Assembly (NCBI GenBank): GCA_947479055.1
Contig: CANJYE010000005.1
Location: forward strand, 27,443 to 91,442
DNA from: Erythrobacteraceae bacterium
Lineage (GTDB): Bacteria; Pseudomonadota; Alphaproteobacteria; Sphingomonadales; Sphingomonadaceae
Direction: 5' to 3'
DNA: 64,000 bases
Part shown: in pieces, positions 9,397 through 17,275 of the stretch
Position numbering within the stretch: the stretch's first letter is position 1
How the letters are laid out: each line of letters starts with the position of its first letter
Translations under genes and position numbers: made by a program
Notes under the pieces: model-generated
Database searches by the model: none
The model's input: the letters and a program-made list of their open reading frames with translations, nothing else
What the model was told of the DNA's origin: nothing

Positions 9397-9573
9397 GTCG
9401 GCGGCGCACGCGACGCAGTGCTTTACACGGTGACCGTCCAGTACGACCGCGCTTTCCCGCTAGCCCGGATGATCGGACTGCCGTCAGTGGTTTCGACCAG
9501 CGCGGAAACGGTGCTGCGCAACCAGCCCTATGGTTTGCAGCAATCACTCGCAACCGTGGGAAATTGCACATGA
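9397..9573 (+). pseudogene. 3' remnant of a further TadE-like gene
   Basis: In a frame different from the upstream gene, codons from about 9397 to the TGA at 9571-9573 read like the C-terminal domain of a TadE protein: VTVQYDRAFPLARMIGLP, then SAETVLRNQPYG. The ending V-L-R-N-Q/E-P is common in alphaproteobacterial TadE proteins (recollection, not a search). No N-terminal helix precedes it, because the frame is closed by a TGA at 9358 inside the complete second copy. The only start is a GTG at 9418 without a clear ribosome site. Its stop overlaps the ATG of the next pilin gene (ATGA), which suggests a formerly intact, coupled gene that lost its 5' part. Confidence 0.5.
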
Positions 9574-10250
9574 CGAGGCGGCTTGCCTCCGGCCTGTTGG
9601 CCCGGTTGCGCGACTGCCGCTCGGGTGTGGCAATGACCGAGTTCGCGCTCTCCGCACCGTTTTTGTTTGGCGTTGGCCTGGGCGGCATTGAAACCGCCAA
9701 TCTGGCCATCACCCAGATGCAGGTCAGCCAGACCGCGATCCACATCGCCGACAACGCCTCGCGGATCGGCGACATTTCAACGCTCGAAAATCGCCGGATC
9801 TATGAAAGCGACATCAATGATGTGCTGCTCGGTTCGAACATCCAGGCGGGCCGGGCAATCGACCTCTATCACCGTGGCAGAGTGATCGTCAGCAGCCTCG
9901 AAGTGGTGCCCGACAGCGGTGACCAGCAATATATCCACTGGCAGCGCTGCATGGGGCTCAAGCACCATGATTCGTCCTATGGCGCAGAAGGTGACGGGCT
10001 GGACGGTAGTCTTGATGGCATGGGGCTTCCGGGCGAAGAGGTCTATGCACTCGAAGGTGAAGCGGTGATCTTCGTGGAGATATCCTATGACTACAAGCCG
10101 CTGATCGGCCAGGTCTTCTCTTACGCCGATACGCTGAACGCCACCGCCGCGTTCAACGTCCGCGACAATCGCGATCTAACCCAGATCTACCAGCGGGACA
10201 CCGCCGCTCCGGACGAAATCGCAACCTGCGATCAGTACAACGCGTTCTGA
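9570..10250 (+). CDS. TadE-like minor pseudopilin (third copy, larger)
   Basis: The 226-residue product has the basic leader and the hydrophobic helix with Glu (MTEFALSAPFLFGVGLGG) of the TadE family. It continues with a longer periplasmic domain that includes a Gly/Asp-rich loop (GAEGDGLDGSLDGMG) and ends CDQYNAF. The ATG at 9570 follows GGGA with good spacing and overlaps the stop of the upstream remnant. A TTG at 9564 is a weaker alternative. It is the last gene of the pilin cassette and converges on pdhB with six bases between stops. Confidence 0.78.
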   Translation: MTRRLASGLLARLRDCRSGVAMTEFALSAPFLFGVGLGGIETANLAITQMQVSQTAIHIADNASRIGDISTLENRRIYESDINDVLLGSNIQAGRAIDLYHRGRVIVSSLEVVPDSGDQQYIHWQRCMGLKHHDSSYGAEGDGLDGSLDGMGLPGEEVYALEGEAVIFVEISYDYKPLIGQVFSYADTLNATAAFNVRDNRDLTQIYQRDTAAPDEIATCDQYNAF

Positions 10251-10256
10251 ACCAGC

Positions 10257-11627
10257 CTAACGATAGCACACCCTGCGCACCGCCTCGGCTATCCGGGAGG
10301 CGTTGATCAGGGCGATCTTTTCGAGATTGGCAGCATAGGGCAACGGCACGTCTTCGTTGCACACCCGCAGCACCGGGGCATCGAGATAATCGAAGCCGTC
10401 CTCCATGCAGATCGCTTGCACCTCGCTGGCGATCGAACACTGCGGCCAGGCCTCTTCCGCGATTACCAGGCGGTTGGTCCTGGCCAGACTCTGGAGGATC
10501 GCTTCCCGGTCAAGTGGGCGCAGCGTGCGCAGATCCAGCACTTCGGCATCGATCCCCTCGCCCGTCAGCACCTCTGCCGCTTCCAGCGCCATGCCGACAC
10601 CGATCGAATAGGACACGATCGTCACATCCGAACCGGGTCGCATGATCCGCGCCTTGCCGATCGGCAGGACATGATCGTCAAGTTCGGGCAGTTCGAAATT
10701 GCGGCCATAGACGAGTTCGTTTTCGAGGAAGACCACCGGATCGTCGCAGCGGATCGCGGCTTTGAGCAGTCCTTTGGCGTCGGAGGCGTCATAGGGAGCG
10801 ATCACGATCAACCCGGGAACATGGGCATACCACGGTGCATAGTTCTGGCTGTGCTGCGCGCCAACGCGGGTGGCGGCACCGTTGGGGCCACGGAACACCA
10901 CCGGACAGCGCATCTGCCCGCCAGACATGTAATTGGTCTTGGCGGCGGAATTGACGATATGGTCGATCGCCTGCATCGCGAAGTTGAAAGTCATGAATTC
11001 GACGATCGGGCGCAAGCCGCCCATTGCCGCGCCGGTGCCGATGCCGGCAAAGCCATATTCGGTGATCGGCGTGTCGATCACCCGCTTGGGCCCGAATTCC
11101 TCCAGCAGCCCCTGCGTGACCTTGTAGGCGCCCTGGTATTCGGCCACTTCCTCGCCCATCACGAACACCCGGGGATCGCGCCGCATTTCCTCGGCCATGG
11201 CATCGCGCAATGCCTCGCGGACGGTGACCGTGGCCATGTTGGTGCCTGCAGGAATGACGGGATCGGCCGCCTTCTCGCGCGGAGCAGGGGCGGGCGCAGG
11301 CCTGGCTGCGGGGGGCACTTCAGCCGGCGCCGTCGCGACCGGTCCCGGTGCGGGGGCAGCCCCCGAAGCGCTCGCTTCCCTTTCATCCTCGCCCGCCAGC
11401 GTGGCGATGACCGTGCCGACCTTCACCCCTTCGGTCCCTTCTGGCACGAGAATCCGGCCGACAGTGCCTTCGTCGATCGCTTCGAATTCCATCGTTGCCT
11501 TGTCGGTCTCGATCTCGGCTAAGATATCGCCAGCACTGACGGAATCGCCTTCGCGGACCAGCCATCTGGCCAGCGTCCCTTCCTCCATCGTCGGGGAGAG
11601 CGCGGGCATCTTCAGTTCGATCGTCAT
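10257..11627 (-). CDS. pdhB: Pyruvate dehydrogenase E1 component, beta subunit, with lipoyl domain
   Basis: The 456-residue product fuses an N-terminal biotinyl/lipoyl domain (residues 1-80, lipoyl-lysine expected at K43 in [11 protein letters not shown]) to the E1 beta transketolase-like core (from ~134) through an Ala/Pro-rich linker. E1 alpha/beta decarboxylates pyruvate with TPP and acetylates lipoate in the pyruvate dehydrogenase complex. A lipoyl domain on E1 beta is known from some alphaproteobacteria. The ATG shares one base with the pdhA stop (TGATG), so the two subunits are coupled. The E2 and E3 genes are not in the window. Confidence 0.95.
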   Translation of the reverse strand: MTIELKMPALSPTMEEGTLARWLVREGDSVSAGDILAEIETDKATMEFEAIDEGTVGRILVPEGTEGVKVGTVIATLAGEDEREASASGAAPAPGPVATAPAEVPPAARPAPAPAPREKAADPVIPAGTNMATVTVREALRDAMAEEMRRDPRVFVMGEEVAEYQGAYKVTQGLLEEFGPKRVIDTPITEYGFAGIGTGAAMGGLRPIVEFMTFNFAMQAIDHIVNSAAKTNYMSGGQMRCPVVFRGPNGAATRVGAQHSQNYAPWYAHVPGLIVIAPYDASDAKGLLKAAIRCDDPVVFLENELVYGRNFELPELDDHVLPIGKARIMRPGSDVTIVSYSIGVGMALEAAEVLTGEGIDAEVLDLRTLRPLDREAILQSLARTNRLVIAEEAWPQCSIASEVQAICMEDGFDYLDAPVLRVCNEDVPLPYAANLEKIALINASRIAEAVRRVCYR

Positions 11628-12712
11628 CAGTATTCTCCCACCAGGACGTCGGTGTAGAGTTCCTTCGGATCGGGTTCGGGCGAGCTTTCGGCAAAGTCAG
11701 CGGCTTCGGCCACTTTGGCGCGGATGCGCTTGTCGATGTCCTTGAGTGCTTCCTCGCTCTTGCCCAGCGCCATCAGATCGCCTTTCAGCCGGTCGATCGG
11801 ATCATTGTGCTCGCGCACGTCCTGCACTTCCTCGCGCGTGCGGTATTTCGCCGGGTCGGACATGGAGTGGCCGCGATAACGATAGGTGTTGAGTTCCATC
11901 AGCACCGGGCCATTGCCGCCACGGACATGGGCAACCGCGATCTCCGCCGCGCCGCGTACCGCCAGCACATCCATCCCGTCCACCGCCATGCCGGGAATGC
12001 GAAAAGCCGTGCCACGCCGGTGGAAATGCGTTTCTGCCGAGCTGCGACGCACGGCCGTGCCCATGGCGTACTGGTTGTTCTCCACCACGAACACGATTGG
12101 CAGACCCCACAGGCTGGCCATGTTGTAGGTTTCGTAGACCTGCCCCTGGTTGGAGGCACCGTCACCGAAATAGGCCACGCAGATGCCGCCATCCTCGCGA
12201 TATTTATGGGCAAAAGCCAGCCCGGCGCCGAGCGGAACCTGCGCCCCGACGATGCCGTGCCCGCCGTAGAAGGCGTGGTCGGTCGAGAACATGTGCATCG
12301 AACCGCCCTTGCCATGGCTTATGCCGGCCTGCCGCCCGGTCAGTTCGGCCATGATGGTCTTGGGATCGATCCCGTAGGCGAGCATGTGGCCGTGATCGCG
12401 ATAGCCGGTGATGACGCTGTCCTTGCCGGCTTGCAGCGCCGATTGCAGCCCGACCGCAACCGCTTCCTGACCGATATAGAGATGGCAGAACCCACCGATC
12501 AACCCGAGTCCGTAGAGTTGCCCGGCCTTCTCCTCGAACCGGCGAATCAGCAGCATCTTTTCGTAGAAATCGATCATCTCGGCTTCGCTGGCCGGAAAGC
12601 GGCCCGCCGCGACATGGGCATCCTGGAGGCTGCGCAGCGCGAAATTCTCGTCCGCAACGGTGGCTACCGGTTCGGCCCTGGACTTGCGGCTGCTGGCGGC
12701 GGGCTTGGCCAA
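11627..12712 (-). CDS. pdhA: Pyruvate dehydrogenase E1 component, alpha subunit
   Basis: The 361-residue product has the TPP-binding motif [12 protein letters not shown] ending in [11 protein letters not shown], and the phosphorylation-loop-like region [20 protein letters not shown]. It pairs with the downstream PdhB. The start is a TTG at 12712 with AAGGGA about nine bases upstream, and no ATG is suitably placed. The N-terminal ~35 residues are Ala/Lys-rich and not conserved in the family. It follows ftsB on the same strand with a 147-base gap. Confidence 0.94.
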   Translation of the reverse strand: MAKPAASSRKSRAEPVATVADENFALRSLQDAHVAAGRFPASEAEMIDFYEKMLLIRRFEEKAGQLYGLGLIGGFCHLYIGQEAVAVGLQSALQAGKDSVITGYRDHGHMLAYGIDPKTIMAELTGRQAGISHGKGGSMHMFSTDHAFYGGHGIVGAQVPLGAGLAFAHKYREDGGICVAYFGDGASNQGQVYETYNMASLWGLPIVFVVENNQYAMGTAVRRSSAETHFHRRGTAFRIPGMAVDGMDVLAVRGAAEIAVAHVRGGNGPVLMELNTYRYRGHSMSDPAKYRTREEVQDVREHNDPIDRLKGDLMALGKSEEALKDIDKRIRAKVAEAADFAESSPEPDPKELYTDVLVGEY

Positions 12713-12859
12713 GATTACGTTCCCTTCATGGCGACGGATTCGCGATCCGCCTGACTCGAAAAACGATAGTGGATCAAGCGTCGCGCAGAGGCAACGCCGG
12801 TTAGGATCGTTTGCAGCCTGGATAAAGTTTGCGAGAGCGGAGAATCTCGCAGCGACGGC

Positions 12860-13174
12860 TCAATGGTCGAGGACAATGACCACATCGTCAGGATGGGTGA
12901 CGTTGAGATTCTTCCGCAGCAGCTCACCGACGAGGTCAGGATCGGCATGATCCGGGTCCAGCAGGCCAACGCGATTGCGCAGTTCGTCCCGCTGCGCTTC
13001 CAGCTTGACGATCTGTGCCCTGCGCTGGTCGAGCTGGGAGAGATTTTCGGCCCAGGCCATCACCCCGCTCGGCCCGGCGAGCGCCAGCACGCCCAGCGTC
13101 AGCAGGACGCCGATGCTGGCCCGGCGGGTCAGTTTGTCGCGAGTCAGGCGGACGGTAGGAGTTGGCTCATTCAC
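12860..13174 (-). CDS. ftsB: Septum formation initiator family protein FtsB/DivIC
   Basis: The 104-residue product has the FtsB layout: a short cytoplasmic N-terminus, one membrane helix at ~20-40, a heptad coiled coil at ~43-70 (LDQRRAQIVKLEAQRDELRNR) and a C-terminal tail with the ADPDLVGELLRKNLNVTHPDD segment typical of the family. FtsB bridges FtsL and FtsQ in the divisome. It lies upstream of pdhA, an order seen in several alphaproteobacteria. The gap to pdhA (12713-12859) holds nothing coding that I can support. Confidence 0.85.
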   Translation of the reverse strand: MNEPTPTVRLTRDKLTRRASIGVLLTLGVLALAGPSGVMAWAENLSQLDQRRAQIVKLEAQRDELRNRVGLLDPDHADPDLVGELLRKNLNVTHPDDVVIVLDH

Positions 13175-13264
13175 AGGCGGACAGAATCACATAAGCTTGG
13201 GCGATTCAAGCCCATTCGCCATTGCGCGGGCCCGATCATGACAAATTGATGTCAATCCGCCCTC

Positions 13265-14053
13265 CTAACTCCGATCCGAATGGAACGTGCCCTCTCCGGG
13301 CATCTCGTCCTCGCGCGGGGAGCGGGTCAGGTGCATGCCGCCGCTGGTAGGGATATTGACCCCGCTGATGTAATGCGGCCCGGCCAGCATCGCCACGATT
13401 CGCCCGAAATCGTCCGGCACGCCGACCCGGCGCAACGCAATCTCGCGCTCGAACACTTCCTCCGTGCCCGGCACCGAGAAGATGTGCGCGGCAAGATCGG
13501 TCTTGATCGGGCCGGGCAGGATCGAGTTCACCCGGATCCCGCGCGGCCCGTATTCCAGCGCGGCATAGCGCACGAGGCAGTCGGTTGCCGCCTTGGCGCA
13601 GGCATAGGGGAAGAAATATGGCACTGGCTGCGAGGCGCTGGAAGTGGAGATCAGCACGATCGAGCCATCGTCGCGCATGATCGCGCCCATCTCGCGGACG
13701 AAGTTGACATGGCCCAGGAAGTTCACGTCGAGCGATTTCTGCACCAGTTCGATCGCGCAGGTGGCGATATCGCCCATCACCGGGCGGGCAGCGGAATTGA
13801 CCGCGATGTCGATCCCGCCGAACGCCTGATGTGCAGCTTGCGCCAGCGCGGCGACCTGCTCCTTCTTGCCCGCATCGCAGGGCACGGCCAGCCCGCCGAT
13901 CTTGGCCGCCAGTTCCTCCAGCGGTTCGCGCCGGCGCGCGGCAACCACCACTTTTGCCCCTGCCGCCGCCAGATGTTCGGCCACCGCCCAGCCCGTTCCG
14001 CCCGCCGCGGAAGCGCCCAGCACAACCGCTACCTTGCCATCCAGTGTTCCCAT
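13265..14053 (-). CDS. SDR family NAD(P)-dependent oxidoreductase
   Basis: The 262-residue product is a classical short-chain dehydrogenase. The cofactor loop is unusual: G-A-S-A-A-G-G-T-G-W (residues 13-22) instead of TGxxxGxG. The catalytic triad is visible as S137/S139 with Y150 and K154 (PYACAKAA). The NNAG motif is replaced by NSAA (86-89). The C-terminal SGVNIPTSGGMHL is the usual SDR ending. The substrate is unknown. It lies 28 bases downstream of a second SDR gene on the same strand, suggesting a two-gene unit. Confidence 0.85.
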   Translation of the reverse strand: MGTLDGKVAVVLGASAAGGTGWAVAEHLAAAGAKVVVAARRREPLEELAAKIGGLAVPCDAGKKEQVAALAQAAHQAFGGIDIAVNSAARPVMGDIATCAIELVQKSLDVNFLGHVNFVREMGAIMRDDGSIVLISTSSASQPVPYFFPYACAKAATDCLVRYAALEYGPRGIRVNSILPGPIKTDLAAHIFSVPGTEEVFEREIALRRVGVPDDFGRIVAMLAGPHYISGVNIPTSGGMHLTRSPREDEMPGEGTFHSDRS

Positions 14054-14081
14054 GTCGCTCTCCCTTGGTGCCGTTGTGCTT

Positions 14082-14852
14082 CTATTCGAGATGCATCCCG
14101 CCGCTCGCCTCGATCACCTGTCCGGTGATCCAGCGGCCTTCGTCGGAGGCAAGGAATGCGACGACCGGGGCAATGTCGTCCGGCTTGCCGATCCGCTTGA
14201 GCGCGGCCTTGTCGCCGTAGAACTTGACCAGGGCTGGTTGTGCCATCAGCGCAGCGATGAAATCGGTGTCGGTCGCGCCCGGCGCAACGCCATTGACAGT
14301 GATCCCGCGCGGGCCAAGCTCGACCGCGAGAGAAGCGGTGAAGCTGTTCTGCGCAGCCTTGGTCAAGGCATAGGCAATCGAGCCCGGATAGGCGGCAAGG
14401 CCCACCATCGATGTGATATTGATGATCCGCCCGCCATCGGGAATGCGCGAAATCGCCCGCTGGGTCAGCAGGAACACGCCGCGCACATTGGTGCCGATCA
14501 GATTGTCGAGCTTTTCCACGGTGACATCGCCAATCGAACCGCCTCCGCCAATTCCGGCATTGTTGACGAGGATATCCAGCGCCTTGAAGCCATTGGCGGC
14601 CAGCCCTTCGGCCAGCGCGGCCAGCATCCGCTCGATCCCGTCAATGCTGCGCAAGTCGCCGCCAAGCACGAAAGCCGCCCCGCCCGCCTCGCGGATCATC
14701 CGCGCGGTTTCTTCCGCGCCTTCCAAGCGTTCACCATAATGGACGCCGACCGTGGCCCCGGCGCGGGCCAGTTCCAGCGCGATCTCCCGCCCGATCCCGC
14801 GCGACGCACCGGTCACAAGTGCGGATTTGCCCGCCAATTTGCCCATCATCAT
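14082..14852 (-). CDS. SDR family oxidoreductase, classical type
   Basis: The 256-residue product has TGASRGIG at 14-21, NNAG at 97-100, catalytic S148, Y161 and K165 (YALTKAA), and a C-terminal GQVIEASGGMHLE. It resembles 3-oxoacyl-ACP reductase (FabG-like) paralogues, but the fabG role cannot be assigned because no fatty-acid genes are near. Three consecutive ATGs start the frame (14852, 14849, 14846). GGATCGGGG lies just upstream and suits the third best. It is upstream of the other SDR gene and directly downstream of the tRNA gene. Confidence 0.87.
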   Translation of the reverse strand: MMMGKLAGKSALVTGASRGIGREIALELARAGATVGVHYGERLEGAEETARMIREAGGAAFVLGGDLRSIDGIERMLAALAEGLAANGFKALDILVNNAGIGGGGSIGDVTVEKLDNLIGTNVRGVFLLTQRAISRIPDGGRIINITSMVGLAAYPGSIAYALTKAAQNSFTASLAVELGPRGITVNGVAPGATDTDFIAALMAQPALVKFYGDKAALKRIGKPDDIAPVVAFLASDEGRWITGQVIEASGGMHLE

Positions 14853-14869
14853 CCCCGATCCGCCAATAT

Positions 14870-14946
14870 TGGTGCGCCCGACAGGATTCGAACCTGTGGC
14901 CCCCAGATTAGGAATCTGATGCTCTATCCTGCTGAGCTACGGGCGC
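14870..14946 (-). tRNA. tRNA-Arg (anticodon CCT), CCA end encoded
   Basis: Read on the minus strand from 14946, the sequence folds into a full cloverleaf. The acceptor stem GCGCCCG pairs with CGGGCGC, followed by a D-arm, an anticodon stem TCAGA/TCTGG with loop TTCCTAA (anticodon CCT at loop positions 3-5) and a T-arm ACAGG-TTCGAAT-CCTGT. The discriminator is A and CCA is encoded (14870-14872). CCT reads the AGG arginine codon, which is rare in this GC-rich genome. Confidence 0.96.
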
Positions 14947-14984
14947 TTACGGGCCCGTTTAGGGCCCATGGATGGGAAGGGCAA

Positions 14985-15455
14985 TCAGTTGATATCGTCT
15001 GGTGGTGCAACCGGAAACAGGACCGGCATCACCGGGATGCCTTCCTCGTGCAGTTCCATCGCCTCTTGCGCCGAGGCCTGCCCGTGGATCGGCTTCGCCT
15101 CGCTCTCGCCATAGTGCATGGCGCGCGATTCCTCGGCGAATTTGCTGCCGACCCAGTGCGAGGATTTGAGCGCTTCGGCCTGAATCGTGGCCAGTCTGGC
15201 CATCGCTTCCATCACTTCGGGTGGCGGCTTACCACCGGCAACAACCTCGCGCTTGTCCTCGCGCGCGATCGCGATCGGTAGCTGGTTGCCCTTGCGCGGC
15301 ACGGCCGGGGCCATCGGCGCCTTGACGATATGCGACGAGCCGCATTGCGGACAATTGACCAGACCCCGCTCGCACTGGCTGGCATAGTCCTGCGAGGAGG
15401 CAAACCAGCCTTCAAACCGATGTCCGGCCGGGCAGGAGAGGTCGAAAACGATCAT
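14985..15455 (-). CDS. DUF1178 family protein
   Basis: The 156-residue product begins MIVFDLSCPAGHRFEGWF, the DUF1178 signature, with Cys8, Cys28 and a CPQC pair at 35/38 that probably bind zinc. The function is unknown. Its ATG overlaps the stop of the upstream nitrilase-family gene by four bases (ATGA), so it is the last gene of a grxC-nitrilase-DUF1178 operon, an order found in other alphaproteobacteria. Confidence 0.9.
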   Translation of the reverse strand: MIVFDLSCPAGHRFEGWFASSQDYASQCERGLVNCPQCGSSHIVKAPMAPAVPRKGNQLPIAIAREDKREVVAGGKPPPEVMEAMARLATIQAEALKSSHWVGSKFAEESRAMHYGESEAKPIHGQASAQEAMELHEEGIPVMPVLFPVAPPDDIN

Positions 15456-16279
15456 TGTCGCGGCGATCTAGGCATTTCGCGGCGATTGGCAAGGCTTGGC
15501 AGTTGCGCACGCACTTCGGCAATCCGTTCGCGCGAGAGGTCGGCAAAGCCCACGCCGGGCACCTCGCCACCCATGTCGAGCAGCACTTCGCCCCAGGGAT
15601 CTACCACCAGGCTGCGGCCATAAGTGGCGCGGCCATCCTGATGGGTGCCAACCTGCGCGGCGGCGATGACATAGGCGCTGGCTTCCACCGCGCGGGCCCG
15701 CAGCAGGAGGTGCCAATGCGCCTGACCGGTCGGGACGGTGAACGAGGCCGGGACAGCGATCGCATCGCAGGCAAGATCACCCAGCGCCCCGAACAGCGCG
15801 GGAAAGCGCATGTCATAGCAGATCGTCAGCCCCAGCAGGCCGAGCGGGGTCTCTACCGCGACCAGCGCCTCGCCCGGGGCATAGGCCGCGGATTCGCGCC
15901 ATCTCTCACCCGTGGCAAGCTGGACATCGAACATGTGGATCTTGTCATAGCGCGCGGCGATGTTGCCATCCGGTGCGATCAGCAGCGATCGGTTGGCCCA
16001 GCGCCCATCCTCCCGCTCTACCGCCAGCGAACCGAGCGCGATCCAGATGCCCTGCTTCGCCGCCGCGTCGCGCAGCGTGGCCAGCACCGGGTTCGACGCC
16101 TCGGGCACGATATGCGCTGCTGCCCTCGCCCGGTCGCGGTCGAGCAGGCCGGACATTTCGGGCGTAAACAGCATCTGCGCCCCGCCCGCCTTGGCCTGCC
16201 CGGCGGCGGCCAGCAGCGTACGGGCGTTGTCCGCCGGATCGATCCCGGCGGTCATCTGGCACAGCGCGATACGGGTCAC
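15452..16279 (-). CDS. Carbon-nitrogen hydrolase (nitrilase superfamily, Nit-type)
   Basis: The 275-residue product has the Glu-Lys-Cys triad at E41 (FTPE), K113 (YDKIHMFD) and C154 (ICYDMRFP). This is the pattern of the Nit1/Nit2 branch, whose studied members are omega-amidases or deaminated-glutathione amidases. A link with glutathione is plausible because the gene overlaps grxC upstream by four bases. The exact substrate is inference. The start ATG at 16279 is fixed by this overlap. Confidence 0.9.
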   Translation of the reverse strand: MTRIALCQMTAGIDPADNARTLLAAAGQAKAGGAQMLFTPEMSGLLDRDRARAAAHIVPEASNPVLATLRDAAAKQGIWIALGSLAVEREDGRWANRSLLIAPDGNIAARYDKIHMFDVQLATGERWRESAAYAPGEALVAVETPLGLLGLTICYDMRFPALFGALGDLACDAIAVPASFTVPTGQAHWHLLLRARAVEASAYVIAAAQVGTHQDGRATYGRSLVVDPWGEVLLDMGGEVPGVGFADLSRERIAEVRAQLPSLANRREMPRSPRQ

Positions 16280-16536
16280 TGAACCCCGAGCAGCGGGTCG
16301 AGCCGCCCGGCGCGGTCAAGCGCCATCAGCTCGTCACAGCCGCCGACCGCAGCGCCATCGATGAAGATCTGCGGCACGGTATAGGCATCGGGCACTCGCT
16401 CACGCATTTCGCGCGCTTTCGGGCCGCCGAGGGTGATGTCATATTCCTCGAAGGCCACACCCTTGCCGGAGAGCAGCTGCTTGGCCCGGTGGCAATAGCC
16501 GCAGAGCGCCTTGGTATAAATCTCGACATGCGCCAT
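16276..16536 (-). CDS. grxC: Glutaredoxin 3
   Basis: The 86-residue product has the glutaredoxin fold signature with the dithiol active site CGYC at 12-15, the cis-proline motif TVPQIFIDG and the GGCDEL glutathione-binding segment. It reduces disulfides and glutathione mixed disulfides in the cytoplasm. It is the first gene of the unit with the nitrilase-family protein and DUF1178. It is divergent from hsp20, with a 204-base region between them. Confidence 0.94.
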   Translation of the reverse strand: MAHVEIYTKALCGYCHRAKQLLSGKGVAFEEYDITLGGPKAREMRERVPDAYTVPQIFIDGAAVGGCDELMALDRAGRLDPLLGVQ

Positions 16537-16672
16537 CTTGGCGGAAACTCCTTGAACTTTATGGTGTTATGAGTGCGCATTGGCCCTCTTGAAACACCAG
16601 TCGGGAGACATATCTAATCACTGTGCCATGCGCCGCAAGCCTGTCCTGAGCGAAGGTGGAAAGGCGTGACAC

Positions 16673-16740
16673 ACAAACCGCAGGGATGCCGGCCCGCCGG
16701 GTCCCGTTTGTCAGATTGCTCAATAGAGGATTTGCGAAAG
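16673..16740 (+). promoter_or_regulatory. ROSE-type RNA thermometer in the hsp20 leader
   Basis: Two hairpins precede hsp20. The first pairs ACAAAC (16673-16678) with GTTTGT (16706-16711), GGGA (16683-16686) with TCCC (16702-16705), and CCGG (16689-16692) with CCGG (16697-16700). The second holds the ribosome site. CAGATT-G-CT (16712-16720) pairs with AGGATTTG (16727-16734), leaving the G at 16718 bulged. TTGCT against AGGA with a bulged G is the hallmark of ROSE elements, which open at heat-shock temperature to allow translation of small heat-shock proteins. Confidence 0.72.
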
Positions 16741-17211
16741 ATGAACCGTTTTGATTTTACCCCCTATCGCCGCAACATGGTTGGCTTCGATCGCCTGTTC
16801 GACATGCTCGAAGGCAATGCCCGGCCCAACAGCGGCGACAATTATCCCCCCTTCAATATCGAGCGGCGTGGACAGGATGCCTATCGCATCACTCTCGCCA
16901 TCGCCGGCTTCAAACCCGCCGATCTCGACATTGTCGCCCAGCAGAACCTGCTGGTGATCAAGGGCGCGAAGAAGGAAGAAGGGTCCGACGGCGAATTCCT
17001 CCATGTCGGCATCGCCAACCGCGGCTTTGAACGCCGCTTCGAACTGGCCGATTTCGTCCGGGTGGAAAACGCCGACCTGGCCGACGGCCTGCTGGTGATC
17101 GATCTGGTGCGCGAAGTGCCCGAAGCGATGAAGCCGAAGAAGATCGCCATCGGCGGGCAGAAAGTGCTCGAAGTGGTCAAGACCGACGAGGACCAGGCCA
17201 ACGCGGCCTGA
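16741..17211 (+). CDS. Small heat-shock protein, Hsp20/IbpA family
   Basis: The 156-residue product has the alpha-crystallin domain at ~35-130, with the FNIERRGQDAYRITLAIAGF strand region and an ANRGFERRFELADFV segment as in IbpA-type proteins. It acts as an ATP-independent holdase. The ATG at 16741 follows AGGA by ten bases, and the frame is open upstream without a better site. Translation is probably heat-controlled by the leader structure at 16673-16740, and transcription ends at the hairpin at 17240-17268. Confidence 0.93.
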   Translation: MNRFDFTPYRRNMVGFDRLFDMLEGNARPNSGDNYPPFNIERRGQDAYRITLAIAGFKPADLDIVAQQNLLVIKGAKKEEGSDGEFLHVGIANRGFERRFELADFVRVENADLADGLLVIDLVREVPEAMKPKKIAIGGQKVLEVVKTDEDQANAA

Positions 17212-17239
17212 TCCATCGGGGATTTTCTCTTGATGAACG

Positions 17240-17268
17240 GGGCGGTCCGATCCGGGGCCGCCCTTTTT
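17240..17268 (+). terminator. Rho-independent terminator of hsp20
   Basis: A nine-pair stem (17240-17248 with 17255-17263, one G-T pair) with a six-base loop is followed by five T residues (17264-17268). It lies 28 bases after the hsp20 stop and before the convergent pyrG end. Confidence 0.85.
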
Positions 17269-17275
17269 GCGCGGA

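Noticed and set aside
12713..12859. Possible small gene between ftsB and pdhA
   Set aside because: No start with a ribosome site and no conserved-looking peptide. It is treated as an intergenic leader for pdhA.
16640..16657. CCTGTCCTGAGCGAAGG segment before hsp20
   Set aside because: It resembles part of a dispersed repeat I associate with sphingomonad genomes, but only a half copy is present and I cannot show others, so I did not call it.
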